The notes: a model not told the origin generated them from the sequence alone. Shown: positions 8,330 through 17,456, numbered from the stretch's first letter. The stretch: DNA of 64,000 nucleotides from Cupriavidus sp. WGlv3 (GCF_023952475.1 NZ_JALHRX010000004.1:372001-436000); one strand, 5' to 3'. Translations and numbers: made by a program.

Positions 8330-9712
8330 TCAGCGCGCGGCGGGCAGCCAGTCGTTGACGTTCGGGGCCTGCTCCAGGGTCCACACGCGCTGGATGATGG
8401 CGCGCATCTCGGCCTCGCTTGCGCCCTGGCGGAACGCGCCCAGCTGCAGCGCCTTGGCTTCCAGCTCCGGGCGCGACAGCGTGTTGTCGGGATCGCCCTT
8501 GGGCACGTCGACACGCGCGGCCAGCGTGCGGCCGTCGGTAGTCTTTGCCGTCACGCGGCCGATCCACTGGCGCGGGTAGGCGGCGTTGATCTCGGCATCC
8601 AGTTCCATGTCGACCTTGCCGCGGAACGCGGCCACCGCCGGATCCTGCAGCGCATGCTGCTCGAACTCGCCCAGGCCGGCGTGGCCATGCACCGCCACCA
8701 GGCCCAGCACCGTGCCCATCGAGAACTTGGCCTGGTGGATGGTGGCGGGATTGACCACGGGGCCGAGCACGTCGATAGCGCCCTGGTGCACGTGCGTGGT
8801 GACGCTGGCGATCTGGTCGGCGGCAACGCCTTCGCGCTGCATCAGCGCCTTCAGTGCATCGGCGGCCGGGTGAGTGTGGCGGCACGACGCGAAGAACTTG
8901 AACGAAGTCTCCGCGGTGGCCCAGCGCGTGCCCAGGCCATCGGTCAGGCAGGCGGGGTTGGCATCGCTCGACATGCCGGCGGCCATGCCCTGGGCGCCCT
9001 CGAGGATCTGCTTCGCGCCGGTGAAGCCGGCGCGCGCCAGCCACGCCGACTGCAGGCCATCGGCGGCGGCCTTGGCGGTGTGCAGCTGCTTGGAGTCGGC
9101 GGCGTCGCGCAGGAATTCCCACAGACCCGCGGCCTGCGTGCCGGCCGAGCCCAGCGCCTGGTTGATGCCTTCGGCATCGAGGCCGAACAGCTTGGCCACT
9201 GCCGCGGCGGCGGCCAGCGTGCCGACGGTGCCGGTGGTGTGGAACACGCGGTAGTGCGAGCGGCCCATGAACTCGCCAATGCGGATGCCGGCTTCATAGC
9301 CGGCGATCGAGGCCAGCAGCACTTCGGCGCCGGTCTTGCCTTCGGCCTGCGCGGCCGCGACCACGGCGGGGAATACCACCGCGGCCGGATGCAGCACCGA
9401 GCCGTTGTGCACGTCGTCCTGCTCGACCACGTGCGAAGACGCGCCGTTGATCAGCGCGGCGAAGTAGGGCGAGGTGCGGCGGCGGTCGACCAGCACTTCG
9501 GCGGCGCCGTCGGACGGGCCCATGGCCGCGGCGAACTCCTGCAGCTTGCGCACGGCCGGGGCGTCCTTGCCGGCGATGGCCGATGCGATCCAGTCGAGAA
9601 ACAGGTCCTTGGTGCGCTCGATCACGGGCGCAGGCACGTCGGCCAGCTTGAGGTTGGCCAGGAATTCGCAAAGCTGGCGGGTCGGGTAAGTGGTGTCTGC
9701 GGCTTGGCTCAT
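8330..9712 (-). CDS. MmgE/PrpD family protein
   Basis: 460 residues, full length for the MmgE/PrpD fold (2-methylcitrate dehydratase, cis-aconitate decarboxylase and relatives). Recognisable parts are the N-terminal helical domain (LFLDWIASAIAGKD), the DDVHNGSVLHPAAVV active-site region, YRVFHTTGTVGTLAAAAA, and the small C-terminal domain. The exact reaction cannot be read from sequence. A PrpD-like gene of unknown role also sits in the itaconate-degradation cluster of Pseudomonas aeruginosa (recalled), which fits these neighbours. Confidence 0.88.
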   Translation of the reverse strand: MSQAADTTYPTRQLCEFLANLKLADVPAPVIERTKDLFLDWIASAIAGKDAPAVRKLQEFAAAMGPSDGAAEVLVDRRRTSPYFAALINGASSHVVEQDDVHNGSVLHPAAVVFPAVVAAAQAEGKTGAEVLLASIAGYEAGIRIGEFMGRSHYRVFHTTGTVGTLAAAAAVAKLFGLDAEGINQALGSAGTQAAGLWEFLRDAADSKQLHTAKAAADGLQSAWLARAGFTGAKQILEGAQGMAAGMSSDANPACLTDGLGTRWATAETSFKFFASCRHTHPAADALKALMQREGVAADQIASVTTHVHQGAIDVLGPVVNPATIHQAKFSMGTVLGLVAVHGHAGLGEFEQHALQDPAVAAFRGKVDMELDAEINAAYPRQWIGRVTAKTTDGRTLAARVDVPKGDPDNTLSRPELEAKALQLGAFRQGASEAEMRAIIQRVWTLEQAPNVNDWLPAAR

Positions 9713-9785
9713 GCCGGCTCCGGAGATTGAACAGTGCTTGCGGAAAGAGAAGGGCGCCGGGCTAGCCTTGGGCGCCCGTGTCGGT

Positions 9786-10982
9786 TCAGATGGTGCGCTT
9801 GTCGGCCAGGGCGTCGATGTCGGTCTCGCCGTAGCCGAGCTCGGCCAGGATGCTGCGGCTGTGCGCGCCCAGCGCCGGCACGTCGCCCATGACGGGCTCG
9901 ACGCCCGACAGGTTGGCCGGCGGCAGCAGCGCGCCGATCGGGCCGTTCGGCGTATTGACCTCGCGCCAGCGCTGGCGCGCCTGCAATTGCGGGTGGTTCC
10001 ACACCGCCTCGATGTCGTTCATCGGCGCATTGGCGATCTGCGCCTGGTCCAGCAGCGCCTCGGCCTGCGCCACCGTCAGCGAGGCAAAGCGGGCTTCGAT
10101 CAGCGCGGTCAGTTCGGGGCGGTTGCGCACGCGCGCGGTATTGCTGGAATAGCGCTCGTCCTGCGCCAGCGCGCGGTCGCCGAGCACGATCTCGCAGAAA
10201 TTGGCGAACTCGCGCTCGTTCTGCACGCTGAAGATCACGCTGCCATTGCTGGTTCGATGCACGCCGTACGGGGCGATGGTCGGATGCGAGGCGCCGAAGC
10301 GCGCCGGCGGCGTGCCGCCGTAGTGGCCGAAGTAAAGCACCTGGTTCATCCACTCGGCCATCGCCTCGAACATGGTTACCTGCACGCGCAGGCCCTTGCC
10401 GGTGCGGCCGCGCTGCAGCAGCGCCGACAGGATGCCGCTGTACGCGTACATGCCGGCCGAGATGTCGGCGATCGAGACCCCGGCGCGCGACGGCTCGTTC
10501 GGGCCGCCGGTCAGGCCCACCAGGCCGGCGGCGGCCTGGATCAGCAGGTCATAGGCCTTCTTGTCGCGGTAGGGGCCGGAGTCGCCGTAGCCGGAGATGT
10601 CGCAGACGATCAGCTTCTGGTACTTGCCGTGCAGGGTGTCGAAATCCAGGCCCATGCGGGCGGCAGCGCCCGGGGCGAGGTTCTGCACCAGCACGTCGGC
10701 GTCGGCCAGCAGGCGGTGCAGGATGGCCTGCGCTTCGTTGTCCTTCAGGTCCAGGGCCAGGCTTTCCTTGCCCCGGTTGAGCCAGACGAAGTACGAAGCC
10801 TGGCCGTGCACGGACTGGTCGTAGCCGCGCGCGAAGTCGCCCACGCCGGGGCGCTCGACCTTGATCACGCGCGCGCCCAGGTCGGCCAGCTGGCGCGTGG
10901 CGAAGGGCGCGGCCACGGCATGCTCGAGCGAGACCACGCGGATGCCGTCGAGCGGGCGGATGCCTTGGGAGGGTTGTGACAT
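9786..10982 (-). CDS. CaiB/BaiF family III CoA-transferase (candidate itaconate/mesaconate-type CoA-transferase)
   Basis: 398 residues. The N-terminal LDGIRVVSLEHAVAAPFATRQLADLGARVIKVERP is the family signature, followed by the CoA-binding region and the catalytic Asp in GVSIADISAGMYA. It moves CoA between carboxylic acids, here probably activating the acid handled by the downstream hydratase and lyase. Its start is 9 bases from the acyl-CoA dehydrogenase stop, so the two are co-transcribed. Family III members differ widely in substrate, and only context suggests a C5-dicarboxylate. Confidence 0.87.
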   Translation of the reverse strand: MSQPSQGIRPLDGIRVVSLEHAVAAPFATRQLADLGARVIKVERPGVGDFARGYDQSVHGQASYFVWLNRGKESLALDLKDNEAQAILHRLLADADVLVQNLAPGAAARMGLDFDTLHGKYQKLIVCDISGYGDSGPYRDKKAYDLLIQAAAGLVGLTGGPNEPSRAGVSIADISAGMYAYSGILSALLQRGRTGKGLRVQVTMFEAMAEWMNQVLYFGHYGGTPPARFGASHPTIAPYGVHRTSNGSVIFSVQNEREFANFCEIVLGDRALAQDERYSSNTARVRNRPELTALIEARFASLTVAQAEALLDQAQIANAPMNDIEAVWNHPQLQARQRWREVNTPNGPIGALLPPANLSGVEPVMGDVPALGAHSRSILAELGYGETDIDALADKRTI

Positions 10983-10991
10983 GTAGGGTTC

Positions 10992-12161
10992 TCAGAACGA
11001 ACGCGGCAACTCGAGCACGTGCTCGGCCACGTAGGACAGGATCAGGTTGGTGGAGATCGGCGCCACCTGGTACAGGCGGGTCTCGCGGAACTTGCGCTCG
11101 ATGTCGTATTCGGCGGCGAAGCCGAAGCCGCCATGCGTCTGCAGGCAGACGTTGGCGGCTTCCCACGAGGCATCGGCAGCCAGCAGCTTGGCGATATTGG
11201 CTTCCTTGCCGCACGACCTGCCCGCGTCGAACAGCCGCGCCGCCTTGTAGCGCATCAGGCTGGCGGCCTCGACATTGACGTATGCGCGGGCGATCGGGAA
11301 CTGTACCGCCTGGTTCTGGCCGATCGGGCGGTCGAACACGATGCGGTCGCGCGCGTAGTTGCTGGCGCGCTCCACGAACCAGTAGCCGTCGCCGATGCAC
11401 TCGGCGGCGATCAGGATGCGCTCGGCGTTGAGACCGTCGAGGATGTATTTGAGGCCCTTGCCTTCCTCGCCGATCAGGTTTTCGGCGGGGACTTCCAGGT
11501 TGTCGAAGAACAGCTCGTTGGTCTCGTGGTTGACCATGTTGCGGATCGGCTTGACCGTCAGCCCCTTGCCGATGGCATCGCGCAGGTCGACCACGAATAC
11601 CGACAGGCCGTCCGACTTGCGCTTGACCTGGTCCAGCGGCGTGGTGCGCGCCAGCAGCAGCATCAGGTCCGAGTGCTGCACGCGCGAAATCCATACCTTC
11701 TGGCCATTGACGAGGTACTTGTCGCCCTGGCGCACCGCGGTGGTCTTGAGCTTGGTGGTGTCGGTGCCGGTGCTGGGCTCGGTCACCGCCATCGACTGCA
11801 TGCGCAGTTCGCCCGAGGCGATGGCTGGCAGCCAGCGCTGCTTCTGTGCGTCGGACCCATGGCGCAGCAGGCAGCCCATCACGTACATCTGCCCGTGGCA
11901 GGCGCCGGAGTTGCCGCCGCTGCGGTTGATCTCTTCCATGATGACCGACGCCGCGGTCAGCGACAGCCCCGAGCCGCCATAGGCTTCCGGGATCAGCGCC
12001 GACAGCCAGCCGGCCTGCGTCAGCGCCTGGACAAAGCTTTCGGGAAAGGCTTCCTGCTCTTCCACCCGTTGCCAGTACGCCGAATCGAAGCCCGCGCACA
12101 GGCTGCGCACGGCCTCGCGAATTTCGGGGTACAGCTGGTCGGGGTCCTGGTCTGCGTGCAT
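10992..12161 (-). CDS. acyl-CoA dehydrogenase family flavoprotein
   Basis: 389 residues with the three ACAD domains: N-terminal helices, a middle beta domain with MAVTEPSTGTDTTKLKTTA, and the C-terminal four-helix FAD/tetramer domain (FDRPIGQNQAVQFPIARAY, then QTHGGFGF). The segment that usually reads YEGTxEIQR is replaced by LYQVAPISTNLILSY, so the usual catalytic Glu of that loop is absent. The base may sit elsewhere or the protein may do another flavin reaction. It is first of the five-gene minus-strand operon. Confidence 0.87.
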   Translation of the reverse strand: MHADQDPDQLYPEIREAVRSLCAGFDSAYWQRVEEQEAFPESFVQALTQAGWLSALIPEAYGGSGLSLTAASVIMEEINRSGGNSGACHGQMYVMGCLLRHGSDAQKQRWLPAIASGELRMQSMAVTEPSTGTDTTKLKTTAVRQGDKYLVNGQKVWISRVQHSDLMLLLARTTPLDQVKRKSDGLSVFVVDLRDAIGKGLTVKPIRNMVNHETNELFFDNLEVPAENLIGEEGKGLKYILDGLNAERILIAAECIGDGYWFVERASNYARDRIVFDRPIGQNQAVQFPIARAYVNVEAASLMRYKAARLFDAGRSCGKEANIAKLLAADASWEAANVCLQTHGGFGFAAEYDIERKFRETRLYQVAPISTNLILSYVAEHVLELPRSF

Positions 12162-12299
12162 GGGTCGCCGGGTCGATTGGAACTGGAGGCCATTATTCCC
12201 GAGCCCACTGCACGCTGAAATTCGGATTTGCGAAAGAGCGGCTTAGGGCCGGCTTAGGTGGGAAGCAAGCGTCGCAGCAGGGCGGCGCCACCATGCAAG

Positions 12300-12319
12300 A
12301 CGCCCGGCGAACCGGGCGT
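12300..12319. terminator. perfect 8-bp hairpin, possible terminator
   Basis: ACGCCCGG and CCGGGCGT pair around a CGAA loop. It lies between the microprotein gene and the acyl-CoA dehydrogenase operon and could stop minus-strand transcripts of the microprotein, but no T-tract follows. Confidence 0.3.
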
Positions 12320-12381
12320 GCAGGTGTGGCGCGCGGGGCGCCGGTGGAGGGTGGGGCCGGTGCCGTGGCACCGCCTGCCGA

Positions 12382-12456
12382 TCAGTGGACGAAGAGCCAG
12401 ATCAGGATCAGGACAAAGGCCGGAACACCAAGTAGCCAGGCGAGGATATAGGGCAT
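12382..12456 (-). CDS. 24-residue single-span membrane microprotein
   Basis: Codes for MPYILAWLLGVPAFVLILIW plus a short Leu-Phe-Val-His tail: a start, one hydrophobic helix with a central Gly-Val-Pro, and a C-terminal His. A GGAG ribosome site lies about 8 bases before the ATG, better than for any overlapping frame, and the gene is isolated between an operon start and mgtC. I recall similar tiny proteins in Burkholderiales but know of no function. It probably inserts in the inner membrane. Confidence 0.6.
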   Translation of the reverse strand: MPYILAWLLGVPAFVLILIWLFVH

Positions 12457-12657
12457 GGTGCAACTCCATGGGAGGACAGTGGTTGGTGATTCCAATATAG
12501 GAATGCCGCGCTGGCGGGACTGTCGGGGAGCTTCCGCTTGCGGTGTAGGACGTCGCCGCACACGCCGACGGCGCGCCGATGTGGCGCACAAGTCTTGCCG
12601 CGGCCCAGGTGTGCCGTGCTACGCTCAGCCCTGCACCCTAGTCCCCGGAGGTTGGCG

Positions 12658-13125
12658 ATGGAGTCTGTCTGGACCGAGATCTTCCGTACCTTTCGCGCGG
12701 AATTTGCCGATGTGCCGGACGCGGCCGAGGCCACCCGCATCCTGGTGCGGCTGACCATGGCGGTGCTGCTCGGCGGCCTGATCGGCTATGAGCGCGAGTC
12801 TTCCGGCAAGGCGGCGGGGCTGCGCACCCATATGCTGGTGGCGCTGGGCTCGGCGCTGTTCGTGCTGGTGCCGCTGCAGGCCGGCGTGCCGCTGGCCGAC
12901 ATGAGCCGGGTGCTGCAGGGGCTGATCGCCGGCATCGGCTTCCTAGGCGCGGGCGCCATCCTCAAGCAGAACGACGAAGCCCATATCAAGGGCCTGACCA
13001 CCGCGGCCAGCATCTGGATGGTGGCAGCGATCGGCGTGTCGGCCGGGCTCGGGCGCGACACCACGGCGGTGATCGCCACGGTGTTCACGCTGGTCATCCT
13101 GCAGATCCTGCAGCGCTGGAAGTAA
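12658..13125 (+). CDS. MgtC/SapB family membrane protein
   Basis: 155 residues. It has the MgtC N-terminal domain: a short soluble lead, then four to five membrane helices with LGGLIGYERESSGKAAGLRTHMLVALGSA and GIGFLGAGAILK, the family's conserved Arg/Glu and glycine motifs. The C-terminal ACT-like domain of classic MgtC is missing, as in many short homologues. MgtC proteins are linked to survival at low magnesium; the role here is unknown. A GGAGG site stands 6 bases before ATG 12658, so that start is preferred to upstream in-frame ones. Confidence 0.87.
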   Translation: MESVWTEIFRTFRAEFADVPDAAEATRILVRLTMAVLLGGLIGYERESSGKAAGLRTHMLVALGSALFVLVPLQAGVPLADMSRVLQGLIAGIGFLGAGAILKQNDEAHIKGLTTAASIWMVAAIGVSAGLGRDTTAVIATVFTLVILQILQRWK

Positions 13126-13320
13126 CGTCGCCGCATCACGGACCGGTGCGCCGGTCTGTGCCCTTGCGCGCCAATCCACTCCTTTCCCTCGGCGTTCGTG
13201 CGGCAAACGCGCACCGAATGCGCGCCGGCGCACACAGCCAGGGCCCCGCGCGCCCTATGCTGTGGCACAGGTTGCGCCACGAAGCCAGGGCGCCGCCGAC
13301 GCAGCAGAGGGGAGGTTGGC

Positions 13321-13827
13321 ATGCATGCATCGATCCGTGACGACGCGGCGCTGGCCGCATTCGTGGGGCCGCGATTTCCGTATTACGGCGAGCGCTGGTC
13401 GGTGGCAGAGACCCACGGCGGCATCTCGTGGAACTGGGCGGCGTGCCTGCTGGGCCCGTTCTGGATGGCGTACCGGCGCATGTACTGGCAGGTGGGCGTG
13501 TATGCGCTGATCGTCGGCACCGAGCCGCTGCTGCATGCATGGTTCGGCCTGCAGCTGCCGATGGCGGGCCGGCCCTTGCTGTACGCGCTGGCGCTGCTGC
13601 TGGGGCTGTACGGCAACGAGCTGTACCGCTGGCACGCCGAGGCCACCATCCGCCATGTGCGCGAGTACCACTACTCGCCCGAACTGGTGAACGACTCGCT
13701 CGAGCGCCGCGGCCGCACCAGCTGGCCGGGCGTGTTCGCCATGGGCCTGCTGCTGCTGGTGATGGTGGTGTCGCTGCGTCCGCTGGCGGCGCTGATGGTG
13801 CAGGGCGGCGCGCCGGGCGCCGGCTGA
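13321..13827 (+). CDS. DUF2628-type inner membrane protein
   Basis: 168 residues. The soluble N-terminus leads into the Trp-rich GGISWNWAACLLGPFWMAYRR segment typical of DUF2628 proteins. Three to four hydrophobic helices follow, with a last one near the C-terminus. Ribosome site GGGGAGG is just before the ATG. No enzymatic motif is visible. It follows mgtC after 195 bases and may have its own promoter. Confidence 0.75.
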   Translation: MHASIRDDAALAAFVGPRFPYYGERWSVAETHGGISWNWAACLLGPFWMAYRRMYWQVGVYALIVGTEPLLHAWFGLQLPMAGRPLLYALALLLGLYGNELYRWHAEATIRHVREYHYSPELVNDSLERRGRTSWPGVFAMGLLLLVMVVSLRPLAALMVQGGAPGAG

Positions 13828-13850
13828 AACACTGAACCCCGCGCGCCGCG

Positions 13851-14753
13851 TTACACGGGCTCGCGCGCGGCGTCGACCAGGTACTGGATCAGGGTTTCGG
13901 CGAACTGCGGCAGCTCGCGCCCCGGCCGGCGCACCAGGCGCAGCTCGCGCCTGGCCCATTCGTCTTCCAGCGGGATAAAGCGCAGCACCTTGCGGCTGGC
14001 ATAGCGGCGCGCGCAGCTGTTGGGCACGATGGCGATGCCCGCGCCGGCCTCGACCATGCGGCATACGGCGTCAAAGCTGCCTACCTGGATGCGCAGGCTG
14101 ATGCGCTTGCCCATGCCGGCGGCAATGCGGTCGAGGAACGACTGGATCGCGCTGAACTGGTTCAGCCCGACAAAGCGGCAGGTATCGAGCAGGTCGGCGA
14201 AAGGCAGCCGCTTGAAGGTCGGCAGCGGATGGTTGACCGGCGCGATCACGATCAGCGCGTCGCTGCACAGGTGCATCGCATCCAGGTCCTGCGTGGCAAC
14301 CTCGCCGGCGACGATGCCCAGGTCCGCCGCGCCCGCGCTGATTGCCGACACGATCTCCTGCGACAGGTGCTCTTCCAGTTCGATGTCCACGTCCGGGTTC
14401 TCGCTGAGGAAGCGCGACACGCCGGTGGCGAGGAACGAGTTGGTCGCGGTGGTGTTGGCCAGCAGCCGCACGCGCCCCTTCACCCCCTTGGCATACGGGC
14501 GCAGGTCCGAGTGCAGGCACTCCAGCTCGCGGAAGACCTCGCGCGCGTGGCGCAGCAGCGCATCGCCCGCCGGCGTGAGCCGCACGCCCTTGACCTGACG
14601 GATCAGCAATTGTGTCTGGAACGCCTCTTCCAGCTGCTTGATCCGCGTGCTTGCGGCGGGCAGCGACAGAAAGCTGCGCTCGGCGGCACGGGTCAGGTTC
14701 TCCGTCTCGCCGACATTCAGGAAGAGGCGGAGGTCGGTCAGGTCGTAATGCAT
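13851..14753 (-). CDS. LysR family transcriptional regulator
   Basis: 300 residues: an N-terminal winged HTH (residues 1-60, LRLFLNVGETENLTRAAERSFLS, then STRIKQLEEAFQTQLLIR) and a two-lobed effector domain from about residue 90. It is divergent from the SDR/CoA-transferase operon at 14956, its most likely target. It is also the nearest LysR gene to the 6588-12161 cluster. Confidence 0.9.
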   Translation of the reverse strand: MHYDLTDLRLFLNVGETENLTRAAERSFLSLPAASTRIKQLEEAFQTQLLIRQVKGVRLTPAGDALLRHAREVFRELECLHSDLRPYAKGVKGRVRLLANTTATNSFLATGVSRFLSENPDVDIELEEHLSQEIVSAISAGAADLGIVAGEVATQDLDAMHLCSDALIVIAPVNHPLPTFKRLPFADLLDTCRFVGLNQFSAIQSFLDRIAAGMGKRISLRIQVGSFDAVCRMVEAGAGIAIVPNSCARRYASRKVLRFIPLEDEWARRELRLVRRPGRELPQFAETLIQYLVDAAREPV

Positions 14754-14955
14754 GGGCTTCTGTCAGGCCAAAGGCCAGTTTTGTGATTCGTGAATTCCAA
14801 AGGCTCGGGCGTCAATTTATCGTATCCGCTGCGGCGTGGACATCCGGATTGACCGCAGCGGCGGGCGTTGCCCGCTGCGCGGGGGCTGTTTCACCGGGTT
14901 TGCGGTCGGTGACCGCACAAAAAGTATTCAAAGGACGAGTTCCGAGGAGCATGCA
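14754..14955. promoter_or_regulatory. divergent LysR / SDR promoter region
   Basis: 202 bases between divergent genes. They contain the small palindrome ATTCGTGAAT (14786-14795) inside an AT-richer patch, a plausible LysR contact. A good AGGAG site at 14944-14948 fixes the SDR start. Confidence 0.35.
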
Positions 14956-15870
14956 ATGAGCGGTTTGATGGCAGGCAAGGTTGCGCTGGTGACGGGCGCC
15001 GGGGGTGGGATCGGACGCGGCATCGCGTTGGCCATGGCGGCCGCCGGTGCCAGGGTGGTGGTCAATGACCTGGGCGTGTCGATGACCGGCGAGGGCGGTG
15101 ACGCCGGTCCCGCGCAGCGCGTGGTCGAGGAAATCCGCGCCGCCGGCGGCGAGGCCGTGGCCAGCACCGACAGCGTGTCGACCTGGGCCGGCGCCAACGC
15201 CATCGTGCAATGCGCGCTGGATAGCTTCGGCCGCATCGACGCCGTGGTCAACAACGCCGGCAACCTGCGCGACCGCATGTTCTTCAAGATGAACGAGGAA
15301 GAATGGCGCTCGGTGATCGACGTGCACCTGAACGGCACCTTCTTCGTCAGCCGCGCCGCGGCCAACTACTTCAAGGACCAGGAGAGCGGCGCCTACGTGC
15401 ACATGACCTCCACCTCTGGCCTGATCGGCAACCTGGGCCAGGCCAACTATTCGGCGGCCAAGCTGGGCATCGCCGCGCTGTCGAAGTCGATCGCGCTCGA
15501 CATGCAGCGCTTCAACGTGCGCTCGAACTGCATCGCGCCGTTCGCGTGGAGCCGCATGACCAGCTCGATCCCGGCCGAGACGCCGGAAGAAAAGGCGCGC
15601 GTGGCCAAGCTGCAGAAGATGGAAGCCGGCAAGATCGGCCCGGTCGCAATCTACCTGGCCAGCCCGGCGGCGAGCGAGGTCAACGGCCAGATCTTCGCGG
15701 TGCGCGCCAACGAGATCATCCTGATGAGCCAGCCGCGCCCGGTGCGCTCGGTCCATATGAGCGAGGGCTGGACGCCGGAGTCGGTGGGCGAGGTCGCAAT
15801 GCCGGCGATGCGCAGCAGCTTCTTCAAGCTGGAGCGCTCGCCCGACGTGATCAGCTGGGACCCGATCTGA
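14956..15870 (+). CDS. SDR family oxidoreductase, MFE-2/3-hydroxyacyl-CoA dehydrogenase-like
   Basis: 304 residues. Rossmann motif TGAGGGIGRG at about 13-22, NNAG, and the catalytic YSAAK are present. The long insert VNDLGVSMTGEGGDAGPAQ after strand 2 and the NLRDRMFFKMNEEEW segment are those of the dehydrogenase part of multifunctional enzyme type 2, so oxidation of a 3-hydroxyacyl-CoA is likely. ATG 14956 follows AGGAG. The stop overlaps the next start (TGATG), so the CoA-transferase is translationally coupled. Confidence 0.87.
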   Translation: MSGLMAGKVALVTGAGGGIGRGIALAMAAAGARVVVNDLGVSMTGEGGDAGPAQRVVEEIRAAGGEAVASTDSVSTWAGANAIVQCALDSFGRIDAVVNNAGNLRDRMFFKMNEEEWRSVIDVHLNGTFFVSRAAANYFKDQESGAYVHMTSTSGLIGNLGQANYSAAKLGIAALSKSIALDMQRFNVRSNCIAPFAWSRMTSSIPAETPEEKARVAKLQKMEAGKIGPVAIYLASPAASEVNGQIFAVRANEIILMSQPRPVRSVHMSEGWTPESVGEVAMPAMRSSFFKLERSPDVISWDPI

Positions 15871-17114
15871 TGACGGGCGGCCAAGCCCCGGCGCGCGGCG
15901 CGCTTGCCGGCGTGCGCGTGCTGGACCTGTCGCGCATCCTGGCCGGCCCGTGGTGCGCGCAGAACCTGGCGGACCTGGGCGCCGAGGTGATCAAGGTGGA
16001 GCGCCCCGGCGCCGGCGACGATACCCGTTCGTGGGGGCCGCCGTGGCTGCCCGGCGCGGACGGGCAGCCGTCGCGCGACGCCACCTACTTTGCCGGCGCC
16101 AACCGCGGCAAGCAGTCGGTCACGCTCGATATCGCCAGCCCGCAAGGGCAGCAGATCGTGCGCGAGCTGGCCGCGAAGTCGCAGATCGTGCTGGAGAACT
16201 ACAAGGTCGGCGACCTGAAGCGCTACGGGCTGGACTATGACAGCCTGAAGGCGGTCAACCCGGCGCTGGTCTACTGTTCGATCACGGGCTATGGCCAGAC
16301 CGGGCCGAGCGCGCACAAGCCCGGCTACGACTTCATCTTCCAGGGCCTGGGCGGCCTGATGAGCGTCACCGGCGAGCGCGACGACCTGCCCGGCGGCGGG
16401 CCGCAGAAGGTGGGCGTGGCGGTGGTCGACATGCTGACCGGCATGTACGCCACCGTGGCCGTGCTGGCCGCGCTGCGCCATGCCGAACGCACCGGCGAGG
16501 GCCAGCATATCGACATGGCGCTGCTCGACGCGGTGGTGGCGGTCGGCGCCACGCCCATCATTGCGCAGCGCGTCACCGGCCAGGCCATGCCGCGCTACGG
16601 CAACGCGCACGCCAACATGGTGCCCTACCATGTGTTCGCCACCGCCGACGGCTACATGATCGTCGCGGCCGGCAACGACGGGCAGTGGCAGGCGTATTGC
16701 CGCGGTGTCGAGCGTCCCGACCTGGCCGCCGACGAGCGCTTTGCCACCGGCCCCGGCCGCATCATCCATCGCGACACGCTGGTGCCGCTGCTCGAGGCGC
16801 ATATGCGCACGCGGCCGACCGCGCACTGGGTGCAGGCGCTGGAAGCGCAGGGCATCCCCTGCGGGCCGATCAACGACTACGGCCAGGTGTTGGAAGATTC
16901 GCAGGTACGGCATCGCGAGCTGCAGGTCGACCTGGTGCGCGACGACGGCAGCCTGTGTCCGACCGTCAAGAGCCCGCTGCGGCTGTCGGCCACCCCGGTG
17001 CAGTACGATGCGCCGCCGCCGCGGCTGGGCCAGCATACCGAGCAGGTGCTGGAGACGGTGCTGGGCCTGTCTGGCGAGCGTATCGCCCGGCTGCGCGAGC
17101 AGGGCGTGGTCTAA
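15870..17114 (+). CDS. CaiB/BaiF family III CoA-transferase
   Basis: 414 residues. LAGVRVLDLSRILAGPW, DLGAEVIKVERP, NRGKQSVTLDI and the catalytic Asp in VGVAVVDMLTGMYA define the family. Succinyl-CoA-dependent activation of a carboxylic acid is the usual reaction; the substrate is unknown. The ATG shares one base with the SDR stop, so the open frame that runs upstream through the SDR gene is not coding. It forms a two-gene operon opposite the LysR gene. Confidence 0.88.
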   Translation: MTGGQAPARGALAGVRVLDLSRILAGPWCAQNLADLGAEVIKVERPGAGDDTRSWGPPWLPGADGQPSRDATYFAGANRGKQSVTLDIASPQGQQIVRELAAKSQIVLENYKVGDLKRYGLDYDSLKAVNPALVYCSITGYGQTGPSAHKPGYDFIFQGLGGLMSVTGERDDLPGGGPQKVGVAVVDMLTGMYATVAVLAALRHAERTGEGQHIDMALLDAVVAVGATPIIAQRVTGQAMPRYGNAHANMVPYHVFATADGYMIVAAGNDGQWQAYCRGVERPDLAADERFATGPGRIIHRDTLVPLLEAHMRTRPTAHWVQALEAQGIPCGPINDYGQVLEDSQVRHRELQVDLVRDDGSLCPTVKSPLRLSATPVQYDAPPPRLGQHTEQVLETVLGLSGERIARLREQGVV

Positions 17115-17226
17115 GCGCAGGCGCGTCGGGCAGCATGGTGCTCCCGGCGCGCCGCTGCACGGATGCCGTCACTGGCGTAGGCTGTCCGGATAGCGGCAGC
17201 ATGCCGCTTCCTTCCCGGAGACAGCC

Positions 17227-17433
17227 ATGGACGAAGAGACCTTCAACCTCAGCATCCGCAAGTTCCTGAAGGTGGTTGGCGTGAATTCCCAGCGCGAGAT
17301 CGAGCAGGCCATCGCCAGGGCCGTGGCCGACGGCACGCTGGCCGGCAACGAACACCTGCCGGTGTCGGTGACGCTGGAGCTGGCGGCGGTGAAGCTGCAG
17401 GCGCGCTTCGACGGCGAGATCCGGCTCGAGTAA
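17227..17433 (+). CDS. DUF6494 family small protein
   Basis: 68-residue soluble acidic protein beginning MDEETFNLSIRKFLK, with VNSQREIEQAIA and ending in KLQARFDGEIRLE, a pattern recalled for DUF6494. A GGAG site is 7 bases before the ATG. It stands alone between the CoA-transferase and the AraC gene. Function unknown. Confidence 0.75.
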   Translation: MDEETFNLSIRKFLKVVGVNSQREIEQAIARAVADGTLAGNEHLPVSVTLELAAVKLQARFDGEIRLE

Positions 17434-17456
17434 GCCGGCGGCTGCGCGATCGCCGG

